DNA of 64,000 nucleotides from Ephemerocybe angulata (GCA_013368325.1 JAACJK010000008.1:310001-374000), one strand, 5' to 3'; counted from the stretch's first letter, positions 9,764-21,229 are shown. Numbers and translations are program-made. The notes: generated by a model not told the origin, from the letters alone.

Positions 9764-11683
9764 ATGGCCAGCACTCATATCCAACTCGATGACCGCCTTT
9801 CTGAGCTCTCGCGGCTTGAACGTCAACTACAGGACGAGATTGCCGAAACCAAGCGTCGCAAGAATGATTTATTACCCATTTCGCGACTGTCCGTTGAACT
9901 CCTCTCAGAGATATTCGTGATCTCGACTACTGGAGATTGGGACCCTCCATCCTCAAACCCCGATCGCGACCACAAGACTCAGTACCGGCGAGGGTGCATC
10001 ATAATCTCTCAAGTTTCGGGGTCATGGAGGGCTGTCGCTCTGGGATTGCCCGAGATATGGGCAAATATTGGCATCCGAACGACGACGAAGAACAGGTTGC
10101 TCAAGTACATGATGAAGAACGCGGGTCCGGTGGCCCTTTCGGTGACCATTCTCCCCAGGGCATATGTCAGGGTGTCTGCCTCATATCCTCTTTACCCAAG
10201 GGCGTGGGGTACGATCGACAAAATGGTGACCAGCTCCCCCATTAAATCGTTAATATTCCTGCCCAGCGACTGCGATCGTTTCCCCCACTTTCTCCTAAGT
10301 TCGTTCCCTTCCGGATCGGAGACTGTTCAGACGTTGGAGGTGCACGGTCGCCCGCTAAACAGACTCTATGCCACAACCGTGCAGGCCAGCCCGTCGAATC
10401 TTCTTCCTCAAGGTCCTCCGAACCTGCGCCGGCTTGTCGTCTGGGGAAACAGCTGCATACCTTGGAAATCACCCCTTCTCACACAATCGCCCAACCTGAC
10501 TTCACTTCTACTCACTACCCCGGGAGACACGACCGTTGCCCAGGTATTGTTTACCCTCCGGCGCAATGTCCGGCTTCAGGAGCTCAGATTGGTCCTCCCA
10601 GACAAGATGGAGGGGTCACTACAGATGGATGTGGAACCGACTCGGAGCCAGGGGACAGTTTCACTCCCCAACTTAACCGCTCTTTACCTCACCGGAAATG
10701 TGGCAACCATCGCCACCCTTCTCTCTCTAGTCGAAGTCCCGGTCGACATTGCCCATCTTGTACTTTCCGTCCTTGTCCCCCCCGAACTCCAGTCAGGCGT
10801 CACGGCTCCAGCGTCCCAAGTCCTCCTCGCCGCGTCTGCCAATGTACGCAGCATTGGACGCGAGGATCACTTACACAATCATCTCATATTGCCCCAGGTG
10901 TTCAAAGTCACCGGCCAACAGCGTATGTCGTACTCAATCGAGGCGTTGAGCTGGGACTCAGAGGCTGGACACGACTGGGCATATTATGAGGCCGATGCAC
11001 CAGGACCAGAGCGTCGCACAGCAATACTATGGGATCAGGGCCCGGGAGTGTACCCCTTTGGTCCGAACCAGTGGAAAGCTCAGTTCCCTTTCTCCTTCAC
11101 CAAAAATGTAGAGGGTGTCTGGGAAAGTCACGGGTGGTCTACAGACAGCATACGTGCTTTCGAGGCAGGTGTGGATGTTCCCGAATCCATGTGGGGCCAA
11201 CTCTCGCTCTGCCTTCAACTCGAACATCTCGCTTTCACCGAGAATAGCGTGCGGACCTTTCTTCCATTTATCAGTGGCGAACGCTGGGACCAGAAGACCG
11301 CAGGCATTCCGTTCCCGAGTCTTCAGACCATTGTGATTGAAATAGGGGCGGAAGAGGGCAGTGGGGCGACAGTTAACGGACGCTTCTTCCCCCTCGACCT
11401 TATCCTCGCCAAACTCGTTCAGGTGGGATTAACGGGTCGGCAGGAGTTCCTTGCATCTCGCGGGTACATTTCTGAAGTGGCAGCCGGCGGGAAATGGCTG
11501 TTGCAGCGCGTTGAATTTAAGAACTGTTTCTGTCCTCTGGACAAAAGGGTATTCGACATGCTCTCTGCTGTTTCCCGCGAAGTTGTTTGGGTGGAAAGGC
11601 TGGAACGGGTTTCGACTCCCGACGTTTATGATTCAGAAGTCGAACCGACCTATGATTCGGAGAACGAGAGCGATGCCCAGTAG
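9764..11683 (+). CDS. F-box protein, coiled-coil N-terminus, single exon
   Basis: Typical of the large Agaricomycete F-box family. A helical segment (RLSELSRLERQLQDEIAETK, residues ~9-28) is followed by the F-box core LLPISRLSVELLSEIFVIS. A long C-terminal part resembles degenerate leucine-rich repeats (PNLRRLVVWGN, PNLTSLLLT, PNLTALYLTGN). F-box proteins bind Skp1 and recruit substrates to SCF ubiquitin ligases; the substrate is unknown here. I chose the ATG at 9764, which sits in a strong context (accgccATGg). An in-frame ATG at 9671 would add 31 residues but lies only 26 bp from the upstream stop codon. The acidic C-terminus ends SENESDAQ. One of five intact F-box genes in the window. Confidence 0.85.
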   Translation: MASTHIQLDDRLSELSRLERQLQDEIAETKRRKNDLLPISRLSVELLSEIFVISTTGDWDPPSSNPDRDHKTQYRRGCIIISQVSGSWRAVALGLPEIWANIGIRTTTKNRLLKYMMKNAGPVALSVTILPRAYVRVSASYPLYPRAWGTIDKMVTSSPIKSLIFLPSDCDRFPHFLLSSFPSGSETVQTLEVHGRPLNRLYATTVQASPSNLLPQGPPNLRRLVVWGNSCIPWKSPLLTQSPNLTSLLLTTPGDTTVAQVLFTLRRNVRLQELRLVLPDKMEGSLQMDVEPTRSQGTVSLPNLTALYLTGNVATIATLLSLVEVPVDIAHLVLSVLVPPELQSGVTAPASQVLLAASANVRSIGREDHLHNHLILPQVFKVTGQQRMSYSIEALSWDSEAGHDWAYYEADAPGPERRTAILWDQGPGVYPFGPNQWKAQFPFSFTKNVEGVWESHGWSTDSIRAFEAGVDVPESMWGQLSLCLQLEHLAFTENSVRTFLPFISGERWDQKTAGIPFPSLQTIVIEIGAEEGSGATVNGRFFPLDLILAKLVQVGLTGRQEFLASRGYISEVAAGGKWLLQRVEFKNCFCPLDKRVFDMLSAVSREVVWVERLERVSTPDVYDSEVEPTYDSENESDAQ

Positions 11684-12761
11684 CAAGTTGCTCGACGTTG
11701 ACTACACCCCGATAGTAAGCTTGTATCCCATGTATCCTCCCAAATAATCTGTAAAGAACTTCATTCAAGTTTCCCCTACCATTTCAAGCAGCCAAGGCTG
11801 GGAATATTTAGGACCAATCTTGAAGCAACTTTTTGAAGCCCACTTCTTGTCAAGCAGGGGGCGTGCGAATATATTGGACGAGCAAGTGGGTGCTTGGACA
11901 ATGGATTGTGGGTCCAAAGCTTCGACATAAACAGCAGCCAGCAATAGCCTCAGGCTCAACAACGCATCCGGCTATAGGCGATTCATGGCGTTCCGAAACC
12001 CAAGGATACTCGAGTCGGCCTCATAGTGGAAATAGTGCGACTGCCAGTGAGGCAGAACTTCGGCATCAATTATGATGGGCTGACGTCGGGGTCTCACTGG
12101 CATCCCATCGTAGCTTCTTTGCCTTGCTTCTACTTGACACTTGTGGACGACGATGGGTCCACTGTTTCTCCCAGGACAATGACCTCAACCCTCCTTTTGC
12201 TTCGAAGAGCCCTCCTCGACGCTCTGGCAAAGCCGAATCATTCAAAATCTATTCTTGACTTATCTGGGTACAATTTCTCAGGTGACGCTGGCATCGGCGA
12301 CGTCACGAAAAGATTTCGGCGGCCTTCAACCAGGTGAGATCAGCTTGAAAAACTGGCGACTGTAGCACTAATCTTCATGGTATCGAAGGGCTTATGTTTT
12401 CTCTCCTGACTGGAGACGCCCCGTATACAACCGGCCCTTTCTGCTACCCAATTCATACTGTGCATAACCTCAAGGAGGTTGTAACCGCGACTGATGCTAC
12501 ATGGCTCGGTTTGATGGAGGGTGCCGCGGTCACCTAGAGGCGTTAGGAACCGGAAACCCTCATGGGACGACCAAAGAGGGCAACGATTATGATTGCTTTG
12601 CAAACGAACCCCCTTGCTTCTTTCCACCATAGTCCTTAGCTTAGGGCTCGCCCGCTTTCAGGCGATCCCCTGCCACCTCTCCTGGATCTGAGTGCAGAAG
12701 CTCCTGCGCCAGTCCATACCTTGCTCCACAGTATCCGTAGTGGAATCTGGCCTTCGCTTAG
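11684..12761. other. Intergenic, no gene supported
   Basis: About 1.1 kb between the F-box gene and the glutaminase A-like gene. Short open frames exist on both strands, but none shows recognisable similarity or a consistent splice pattern. A relic or unrecognised small gene cannot be excluded. Confidence 0.35.
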
Positions 12762-15700
12762 ATGCGGTCATCGTGGGTCGCTGGCGCCTGGCTAATTGCG
12801 CTGATATGCGGTCTCGCCGCCCCAGTTCGCGGTCAAAGCACCTTATCGGCCATCCCCGCCACTATCCCAATTGCCGTTCGGTCACCTTACTTCAATGCAT
12901 GGATAGGCACCCTTTCTGACGGGAGCCCTGACCTCGGAGGAGTGCGACTATGGAACTCTCAGGTGCGCAGGAGGTTGCGACGATCCGAAAGTCTTTCATA
13001 CTGACATGGGCTAATTACCGTAGTCCGTTGGATGGGAGGGCTATATTCGCGTTGACGGAACATTGTACGGATGGTTCGGCGTTGGGAGCGACAATAAGAC
13101 GACACTCACTTCATCCTCCGTGACCCCCACGCAGACCATCCTCCAGCTCCGGACTGGGCCTGTTGATTTGACCGTCAACTTCCTGAGCCCGGTAGAGGTG
13201 AATGAATTGAGCTGCGGTGGTTATAATCGTTACGTCGGTCTGATCTCAGCTGTTTTATTCATAGCCGTCCGACCTAGCTCGCCAGTCATTCCCTTTCTCC
13301 TACATCGCTATCGACGTCGCCTCACATGATGGGTCGGCACACTCCGTACAAATCTATACGCATGTTACTGGAGGTCAGATATTCTCTCAGAATCCTGATG
13401 GCATGCTAACGGATAACTCAGAGTGGATCGCGTCCGACCTTCAAACGAAGACGAGGTCCACCACAACGCGTGGTAATACAGCGGTGTATCATTCTACGAC
13501 AAGATCCGAACCTTCGCAATGGGCCGAAGACAAAGACATCGCCGGCGACGAGATGCTCGTGCTTGCTGCACCCAACGTGAGTTCTCAATAACTCCGTCTC
13601 AGGCTTTAGCTGACCGGGATGCCTCCTCACCCTAGTCGAACTCTTTAACCACACAGGTGGGCGCGAATGCTGGTCTGAAAGGCGACTTCGATAAAAACGG
13701 ACACCTATCGAATGCGGTAGACAGCACAGACACTCCGATTAGCCCGTAAGTAGTGTCCTTTTGGAATACTACTTACAACACACATTCGTGATGATCAAAC
13801 CTGACTTACTTCATGTCTTACAGAGCATATCCTGCCGCCGCTTTCGCGCTCGATTTAGGAAACGTCATCAACACCCCTACCCCTTCTCCAGCAATCTTCG
13901 CCCTGGGTATTGTCCGGGATCCAGTCATTAGCTATAATCCTGGCTCTACATCTGACTGGAGAAGACCATACTGGACAACACGGTGGGATAGTCTAGGAGA
14001 TGCGGTAAGTCCCCCCTTCGCTACGGCTAGTTCTTCCGCTGATTCCTTATAGGTTTCAGATTTTATATCCGACTATCCGTTGGCACTGGACAGAGCGAAG
14101 AACTTTGATGCCAAAGCCATGGCAGCAGCTCGAACGGCGGCTTCCCCTCAGTATGCCGACCTCGTCGCGATGTCAGTACGACAGCTGTATGCTTCGATAG
14201 ACATTACGACGGGAAAATCGAGCGATGGTAAAGTGAACGTGCAGGGCTTTATGAAGGATGTTGGAGGAAGCAGGTGCGTTGCGATTTGATTCGAGTGGCG
14301 CATCATCGCACTGACCTAGTACGAATCCTTTGACTGTTACAGGCGTGTCAACCCTGTTGAGGCCCTTTATGCTTCTTTACCCTCGATTCTATACGTGAAC
14401 TCCTCCCTTGCAGCCATCCTTTTGGACCCTCTGCTTGAGTCGCAGGCAAGCTCGGGATACCAGCATGACTACGCCGCACCTGACTTGGGTAGGTATCATT
14501 CCACCCCCATACACCTTGACAGGCGACTAATCGTCCTCCCAGGTTCGAATTACCCAAATACAGCGCTCAATAACACAGATACCTCAAAGCTGTCGGTGGA
14601 CGGTACGTCTACTCTCGCAACAAGAAGGGCCGCGCTGATATTGTTGTAGATTCTGCGAGCATGCTGATCATGAGTTGGCTTTATACCCAGAAGTCTGGGA
14701 ATGGCTTGCTCATTGACCGTTATGTATGGATTATTACTCTCAAAGTAATGGCGAGGCATTATTAACGTTGTCCTGGTAGTATGACCTCCTTAAGAGGTGG
14801 GCAGAGGGCCTTGTTACCAATGCGCTATCCGCAGATGCTGGCTAGTGAGTTCCATTGCGCGGGCCTCCCGGAATGCGCTGCTAACTTCCTGTTTCTTACT
14901 AGCACTACCTCAGATGGCTTAACCACCAAGGGCAATTCGAACGTAGCTCTCAAGGGGATTCTCGGTATCTACGCAATGGGAGAAATCACAAAAGCCTTAG
15001 AATCCCGAGGAAAGCAAAGCGCAACGGCAGACCATTACTCTGTGAGTATCGGCTATCCCTCCCAAGCAGAATTCGTTGCTGACCGCTAGTGCGTTTAAGA
15101 ACTTGGCCAAATCAATGTACACGCAATGGGAAACCGTCGCGTTCCAATCCGGTAGAATGAGTTCGGAATTCAGTCAGTCGTCGTCGTGGACACTGGGATA
15201 TAACATCTACGCTGCTACGTTGATGGGTGCTGACCTCGTCGGAAAGAATGTGAGACCCCGATTCCTCTCGAATCCTCTCGATACCTTGGTAATGTGTTAC
15301 TTATCCTGACTCAGGTCCTCGATGGTCAAACGAGTTTCTATTCTTCCCAATTCTCGAGCTCAGGTGAGCAATTCTACTCAACTGCCTTGGGTCTCGTCAC
15401 TGAAAAACATGTTGCACTAGGTTCAAAGCTTGGTCTAGGGTTTGACAGCAATGCCGAATATATTGTCAAGTCTCGTAAGTGACTCTTTCAGCCTTCTGGC
15501 ACCCCGACTGACAAAAGATTTGCACGTAGACTGGTCTCTCTTTGCTGCGGGTGCTGCTACTAGCACAACTGTGCGAGATTCGTTCATCTCTGGGGTATGG
15601 AGCCGTACCTTTATGAAGGGGAGGATATCACCATTTTCTACTACGTGGGATTTGAGAAGCGGGGCAAGCCCCCCTAATATGACGGATGGGAGTGCAAGGT

Positions 15701-16729
15701 ATTTTAATTATTTGCAACCACAACTTGATGTTTGATCTCTAATCTATGTTTCCAGTCCAGCACAGGGGGCCATGTTTTCTTTGCTCGCCTTGACGTACGT
15801 TTATCCTCTCTGACTGTCGTATGCAAGGTTTACAGTGCAATCACAGACTTCCAAATGTCCCGACCAACTTCAATTCCAACGGTCTCAGTGGCGACGGTTC
15901 GAAACAGCAAGGGAAGAAAGTTAGCGCAGGTGCCATCGCGGGCGGTGTTGTTGGCGGTCTTGCAGTGATACTCGCCCTTATCTTACTCGCGATCTTCCTC
16001 GCGCGCCGCCGAAGACAGAAGCAAATCAGGGAGGATGGCCCAGACATCACTTCTGCCTTTACACCTGCCCCAGAGAGCCCGCGGCCAGCGACCGTAGCTG
16101 AATCACCCCCCTTCTTCACGCGTCTACTAGGGGCCCGCGCTTCTAGGGCTGCTGGGGGCGAGGCTACAATGTCTCCCTTTGTTCCTCCTATGGACACAAG
16201 ATCACGCGCCGACTCGACTATCCGAACGATAGGAACTACCGGGACCGGAAGTTCGTTTAACGAGAAACGCGCACTACTCGCCGCTGCAAATGGATCTTCG
16301 TTCACTTCACCCTCTTTGCCACAAGTGTCTTCAAATGACCCGGCACCGTCAACAACCACAGCTCAAAGCCCTGCTTCACTCCAGTCGGCGGGTCTATCGT
16401 ATGCCTCCCCATCGCTCGGAGGCTCCTCAGCCGTATCCAACGCGGTGCCCTCAAGCTCTGAAAGCCAGGGTCCAGATCGTAGCATTGTCAAGCATCGGTA
16501 TTTCGCAGGAAATCCTGAGCCACCGACCAGTCCTAGTAGTATTGGATCGCCAGCAACTCCCATAGAAGGTCCTCCTGGACTACCTCCCGTTGACTCACCT
16601 CCCAATGACGATCTGCGGGCGGAGGTAATTGAACTCAGACGGCAGATGGCAGAGATTCAGGCTAGAACAATGGGCAGTACGGATGACTTCCGGCATCGAA
16701 ATGATGAACCCCCTCCTTCCTACTCATAG
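12762..16729 (+). CDS. Glutaminase A-like protein with C-terminal membrane anchor
   Basis: Resembles fungal glutaminase A (GtaA-like, DUF5127/DUF4965/DUF1793 architecture). A signal peptide (LIALICGLAAPVRGQ) leads to AIPLAVRSPYFNAW-like sequence, here AIPATIPIAVRSPYFNAWIG, the family hallmark. More than ten short exons follow, including SVGWEGYIRVDGTLYGWFG, SFPFSYIAIDVASHDG, AYPAAAFALDLGNV, LYVNSSLAAILLDPLLE, HDYAAPDLG and YDLLKRWAEGLVTNAL. The last exon has a transmembrane helix (GGLAVILALILLAIFLA) with an RRRR stop-transfer and a ~230-residue Ser/Pro-rich cytosolic tail ending NDEPPPSYS. That tail makes it a surface-anchored ectoprotein rather than a purely secreted enzyme. L-glutamine hydrolysis is inferred from the family. 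Exact borders of some internal exons are uncertain. Confidence 0.82.
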
Positions 16730-16885
16730 CCCTATTGGGACTCTTGCGACGAGGCTGCGTTTGCGGGGACTGTATCATAGAGTCCCTTATTCTACTATAC
16801 CCGTTGTTGTATCTTGGTTGTATCATTGCCACTCCTTTTATTCTTATCTATCAGGCGCTTATATTATCGTTCACCATCACAGCTT

Positions 16886-16908
16886 CTCAAGATAAGATAA
16901 GATAAGTT
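16886..16908. repeat. AAGAT/GATAA microsatellite
   Basis: About four tandem copies of AGATA/GATAA lie just downstream of the glutaminase A-like gene and ~130 bp upstream of the next F-box start. The units contain GATA cores; a regulatory role is speculative. Confidence 0.6.
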
Positions 16909-17034
16909 TTCCCATCACGAGGAAATGTCATCAATTCTTGGTGGGATTCTGCTTGCGTTCACCTCGTTCCACCACCATCTAACTCCTTATTATCCACATC
17001 CCAGACGCCGACATAGGGAGTAATCAACAAAACG

Positions 17035-18741
17035 ATGGCCCTGATACCTCATACCGAACAAGCCTCACCTTCTGGTGCAACTCACACAAACTTTCAGCTC
17101 GCGGATGTCAACCACGATCGCGAGACAACCCCATCCCCCATTTCGATACTCCCTCCAGAACTTCTTCATGTAATCTTCCTGCACCTTGTCAAGCGTCAAG
17201 ATCTATTTCCACTCTTCGAGGACCACTCAAGGCGTTCTCTTCGGATCATCCGTGTGTGCCATGTCTGCTCAGCGTGGAGGGAGGTCGCTCTACATCATGT
17301 GGACTTATGGACGGATATCCTGATACATGGGGGTATATCTTCCCCTTCGCTATTCGACGACATTTGGAAGAAACCCCACGACCGTCCTATACGGGTTCAG
17401 TATTTCGAGGGCGAGTGGGATGGCTGGGACGGCACGGAGAAGGCAGACCCCCGATTCACCCATATACTGCAAACGGCTGCGAACAGGCGGATAGAGAAGA
17501 TTGCCATCGACATACCAGACTTATTTCTCGGCATTATGCCTTCTGACATGTTTGATAATGTCGTGGATCTGCGCTCTCTAAATTTCCGAGTTCGAGCAAC
17601 TTGGGGTCCTACGGATATGTTCCCCAGAGATCTTTCCCGCAAGAACATAAATCTACGCCGCTTGCAGATTTCAGGATGTCAAATTCCATGGATAGCTCCC
17701 CTCCTTCACTCACCTCATCTAACACATCTATTTCTCGACTCGGTGCCGAGATTCACAGAGGCCCATACCGTTGACTTCTTCAAAATGCTCATGACCGTGT
17801 CCTCCCAGCTCATCTCCTTGCACATCACCAATGTACTCAAGTCGGCGATTTCTACAGAATACCTGGCCGATCGCACCCACCCTCTCTTTCTATCCCCTCC
17901 AATTGTCTTGCCTAACCTCCGTTCAATGACCATGTGCAGCTGCATGGATCAGGGAGTCTTACATATCCTCCTGAGCATCCTCCGCCTCCCCCCACCCATC
18001 GCGCTTTCGGAAATGGCGCTGGAAGGAAATTCTTGGAAATACGGACAACGCGGGTTCGATCGAACGATCCACAACTTCCAAGAACCCCAGGACTTTTTCG
18101 ATGTGTGGATGCGAGCTCATGGTGCACTGGGAAAGGTTTCTCCAATAATCGACCCGGAACAAGTGCATATCAGCCGGGACGGGACCTTGATCAAGGCTTG
18201 GCGCAAGCTCTCGCCTTCTCAGGAAAGCATGCTGTCCCCAGAACGCGGTACCTTAACGGATAAGCCTTGGATAACGCTCCGGACGCCTCTGGCGGCCTCC
18301 TTTTCGGCCACTTTCCCCCATGTTTACCGAGAACATATGTGGAGCTTCTCCAAGCTTCGCGTCCTCAGCCTTGAGGGTGACCTTCCCCTTTTTGCTTGGT
18401 TGGAGCTTGCCGCACTGCCAGCTCTTTCAGTCGTGCAAGTCGCCACATGGTTCTCGGGGAATTTTCTCGATTTCCTCAGAGGTAGCCCCGGGCATCCAGC
18501 ATTCCTTACCCTCCAAGTTATAGTATTCCGAGAGACTGTGGGGTCTGACCTTCTCCTTTCTTGGGTTGATGATCTTTTGGACAGCCTTTTGGCATGGTCC
18601 CGGTCGTCAGAGAAGCTAGAAGGCAGTACTCGGATGTTAGAAGAGTTGAGGATCCCATGGCACGCCGGTTGGCAGCAACCTGAGGATTGGAAGGTGCAAG
18701 CGGGTCGGTTTTCGACTGTAGCTCACCGAATATCTTGTTGA
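17035..18741 (+). CDS. F-box protein, single exon
   Basis: Opens MALIPHTEQASPSG. The F-box core ISILPPELLHVIFLHLVKR (residues ~38-56) is followed by the usual VCHVCSAWREVALHHVDLW block of Agaricomycete F-box proteins. The rest is leucine-rich-repeat-like (NLRRLQISGCQIPWIAPLL, PHLTHLFLDSV, FSKLRVLSLEGDLPLFAW). It has 568 residues without an obvious intron and lacks the long N-terminal coiled coil of its neighbour at 9.7 kb. It is expected to be an SCF substrate receptor; the substrate is unknown. It converges on the small membrane protein gene ending at 18853. Confidence 0.85.
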   Translation: MALIPHTEQASPSGATHTNFQLADVNHDRETTPSPISILPPELLHVIFLHLVKRQDLFPLFEDHSRRSLRIIRVCHVCSAWREVALHHVDLWTDILIHGGISSPSLFDDIWKKPHDRPIRVQYFEGEWDGWDGTEKADPRFTHILQTAANRRIEKIAIDIPDLFLGIMPSDMFDNVVDLRSLNFRVRATWGPTDMFPRDLSRKNINLRRLQISGCQIPWIAPLLHSPHLTHLFLDSVPRFTEAHTVDFFKMLMTVSSQLISLHITNVLKSAISTEYLADRTHPLFLSPPIVLPNLRSMTMCSCMDQGVLHILLSILRLPPPIALSEMALEGNSWKYGQRGFDRTIHNFQEPQDFFDVWMRAHGALGKVSPIIDPEQVHISRDGTLIKAWRKLSPSQESMLSPERGTLTDKPWITLRTPLAASFSATFPHVYREHMWSFSKLRVLSLEGDLPLFAWLELAALPALSVVQVATWFSGNFLDFLRGSPGHPAFLTLQVIVFRETVGSDLLLSWVDDLLDSLLAWSRSSEKLEGSTRMLEELRIPWHAGWQQPEDWKVQAGRFSTVAHRISC

Positions 18742-18852
18742 TCCACGGTGGACACGAGAAAGGTTGGAGAAATGCTCACTCCAAACTTTGCTCGCAACAT
18801 GATAAGTATCGGCCGGTTACTTCCAATGGATGTATTTAATAAAAAATCATGA

Positions 18853-19626
18853 CTAGAAGCCAAAAGCCCTCTCCCCTAGCATGTTTCGAACGTAATTGAG
18901 AACGACTTCATCGTTCTTTGGGGCTCCCGGTGCGTATGGACTCCCTGGACCGTCAAGCCCTTCCCAAACCAACCCCATCAACTCAAACAGCTCCTCGGGG
19001 ATCTCCTTGAGTCCATCGACTGGATTAACCAGACGCCTGTCGCTGTAATCGAATCCAGACACTCCCATTATCTTGAACTCTTCCATACTAGGGTCCTCGG
19101 ATGGTACTGGGGGTAAGGATCCAACTTCCTTCGGAAATACGAGTCTCTCGCCTGGCATACAAGATATCCTTTGCTCAAGTTCCCATCCTCTGGACTTGGT
19201 AAAGTACACCCCTTCTCGCACCCGCTTAAATAAGGTCTGAAGCCCAGCGACGTCCTCCGCTTGAAGATGTAGAATCCTGCCGTACGTGTCGACCGCGTAC
19301 CACCTGCTTGGATCGGAGTCCGGACTGCCATCTGACTGAAAGATTGCAAGGCCGAAGCCGTCTGGATCCAGCATTGCAGTATACGTGTACGCAAGCTCCA
19401 GAGAGGACCGGGGTGGCTTGAATTCACTTCCAGGGCGACCATACTCGTCGGCGCGGTTCAGGAATCCAGAGAGGGAGGAGGACCAAATCATGGGCGTGAC
19501 TGGTCGCTTCCAGCTTGTGAAATAGGTCGAGTCTCGCGCCCACGCAATGAACAGGGAGAGGATTGCCCCTGCTACGATAGTGGAAATTACTGGGGCATTT
19601 CGCCTGAGGTATCCTGGGACGAGCAT
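18853..19626 (-). CDS. Small membrane-anchored protein, unknown family, copy 1
   Basis: No known family recognised. It has an N-terminal hydrophobic helix (VISTIVAGAILSLFIAWA) followed by a ~220-residue soluble domain, so a single-pass (type II-like) membrane protein is likely. It is clearly paralogous to the gene at 20.5-21.2 kb; both share a STYF motif after the helix, a GFL-x-RAD-x-Y-x-R-x-GSEF block, a YAVD-x-x-GRI block, a DV-x-GLQ block and a GFDY-x-x-R block. I chose the ATG at 19626 rather than 19683 because both paralogues then have exactly 36 residues up to STYF. It is a single exon ending ERAFGF. Confidence 0.68.
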   Translation of the reverse strand: MLVPGYLRRNAPVISTIVAGAILSLFIAWARDSTYFTSWKRPVTPMIWSSSLSGFLNRADEYGRPGSEFKPPRSSLELAYTYTAMLDPDGFGLAIFQSDGSPDSDPSRWYAVDTYGRILHLQAEDVAGLQTLFKRVREGVYFTKSRGWELEQRISCMPGERLVFPKEVGSLPPVPSEDPSMEEFKIMGVSGFDYSDRRLVNPVDGLKEIPEELFELMGLVWEGLDGPGSPYAPGAPKNDEVVLNYVRNMLGERAFGF

Positions 19627-19789
19627 GATTTCAGCTTTGCCTGCGTAGCTGGGCTGCACACGAGTGATGAAGTTTGATGACAAGGTCGATACGCATGGAA
19701 AGGCTGACTTTTATTCAATTGGTTTCCGCAGCACCTGGAAGAAGGCTGTGAATGACTCATGTTCATACATGTTTATATCAGAAGACATA

Positions 19790-20132
19790 TTCCCCGAGCA
19801 AGCCTTCGAACGTAATTGAGGACGACTTGGGGCCCTGGAGCCTAGTGCAGGTGGACCCCCTGGACCTTCAAATTCCCTTCGTGAACCAACTCCCTAAGCA
19901 GCTCAAACAGCTCTTCAGGGATCTCCTTCAAACCATCCACGGGATTCATTAGATGTCTGTCGGTGTAATCGAACCCAACCACCGTCATCATCTTGAACTC
20001 TTTGGCAGGATCCTCGGACGGTACTGGGGGCAAAAATGCATCCTTCGGGAATACAATCCTCTCACTTGACAGGAAACCCTTTGCTTCAGCTGCTACCGCC
20101 TGGACTTGGAGACCTGGTGTATCACCTACCAC
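19790..20132 (-). pseudogene. Truncated relic of the small membrane protein family
   Basis: This copy retains only the C-terminal part: RIVFPKDAFLPPVPSEDPAK, VVGFDYTDRHLMNPVDGLKE and IPEELFELL are close to the intact copy at 18.85 kb. The transmembrane segment and first half are missing. The last block, VVLNYVR, is out of frame with the rest near 19805-19830. Orientation and position match a tandem array of three. Confidence 0.7.
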
Positions 20133-20461
20133 CTATAATCCAAGAATCTTGGGAGTCGGCGGTTCCGCTGACAGCGGCCGTTGGACCTACTTCGCTCGTA
20201 CGCAGTATCCTCCCTTTCCCTGTGAGCTCAAGAACAATCACCTTTTCGGTAGATCAAACTGCATCTAGATTGACGAGACTATTCACCGGGGATGCTATTA
20301 AGTTACCTATCAGGTTGTGCTGCTATTGACGCAAGGCGATAGTTGCGGGGATTGTATCGTCAACATTCGATTTATAATATACACCTGATACACGCACATT
20401 GAGAGCCACCTACAAGTTCGGCTCAACTTGAATGGTTCCTCCACCTAAGTATCCGAATCCT
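20133..20461. other. Spacer in the membrane-protein array, no gene seen
   Basis: About 0.3 kb between the relic copy and the intact copy ending at 20462. I cannot find the missing N-terminal half of the relic here, so it appears deleted. Confidence 0.4.
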
Positions 20462-21229
20462 TCAGAACACGTTTCCAAGCAATCCCCGGACGTAATCCAA
20501 AACAGCATCGTCCTTGTCCGCCTCCCCTGCCCTCCCCTCCAAAACTGCTCCAGTCAACTCCCATAGAGGTGCTGGCAGTTGATCATAGCCCTCGACCGGT
20601 CTCTTTGGATCCAATTCCCTCACGTTGTAGTCGAACCCTTGGACTCCAGTCTCGAGGAACTCCTGGTCGTACCTTTCGGCGGGGTCTGCGGGCAGAGTAG
20701 CCTTGGGGAGGAGGATACGCTCGATAGGTCGGGATGTAATTGGCTGCTTCAGCACCCATGTGTTCCTGAACCCTCCAGTCGAGGGAAGGCCCTGCACTCC
20801 GCTGTAGAGGTCCTGGAGACCAGAGACGTCTTGGTCTTGCAAAACGCGAATCCGACCGAAGTGATCCACGGCGTAGTGGCGCTTATCGTCGTCGCCATCG
20901 GACGAGAACACGGCGAGGGTGAATCCCTCCTGCTCGACAGGTGCGTTACGCAGGACTGCGAGCTTCAGCGACGAGCGCGACGGCCGGAATTCGCTTCCTG
21001 CGCGACGATATGGGTCTGCGCGGTCGAGGAAGCCAGAGAGTGGGGAGGTCCACACGGTCGACGTCATTGCGCTTGTGGGTAAGAAAGGGGCTTTGGTGAA
21101 CAGGGCGTTCGAGATGTCGCTGAAGTATGTCGATTGGTGGCCGTTTGCGATGTAGGATATGCCGAAGAGGGCAGCTATGACAGTACAGACTAGGACGACG
21201 GTGCTCCGCTTGGTAGTTATAGTGGGCAT
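20462..21229 (-). CDS. Small membrane-anchored protein, unknown family, copy 2
   Basis: A 255-residue single-exon protein opening MPTITTKRST. A hydrophobic helix (VVLVCTVIAALFGISYIA) precedes STYF and the soluble domain. Conserved family blocks are GFLDRADPYRRAGSEFRPSR, YAVDHFGRIRVLQDQDVSGL, GFDYNVREL and DDAVLDYVRGLLG. The short N-terminus before the helix is cytosolic if the topology is type II. No catalytic motif is recognised. It lies head-to-tail with the relic and copy 1, which indicates local tandem duplication. Function unknown. Confidence 0.68.
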   Translation of the reverse strand: MPTITTKRSTVVLVCTVIAALFGISYIANGHQSTYFSDISNALFTKAPFLPTSAMTSTVWTSPLSGFLDRADPYRRAGSEFRPSRSSLKLAVLRNAPVEQEGFTLAVFSSDGDDDKRHYAVDHFGRIRVLQDQDVSGLQDLYSGVQGLPSTGGFRNTWVLKQPITSRPIERILLPKATLPADPAERYDQEFLETGVQGFDYNVRELDPKRPVEGYDQLPAPLWELTGAVLEGRAGEADKDDAVLDYVRGLLGNVF

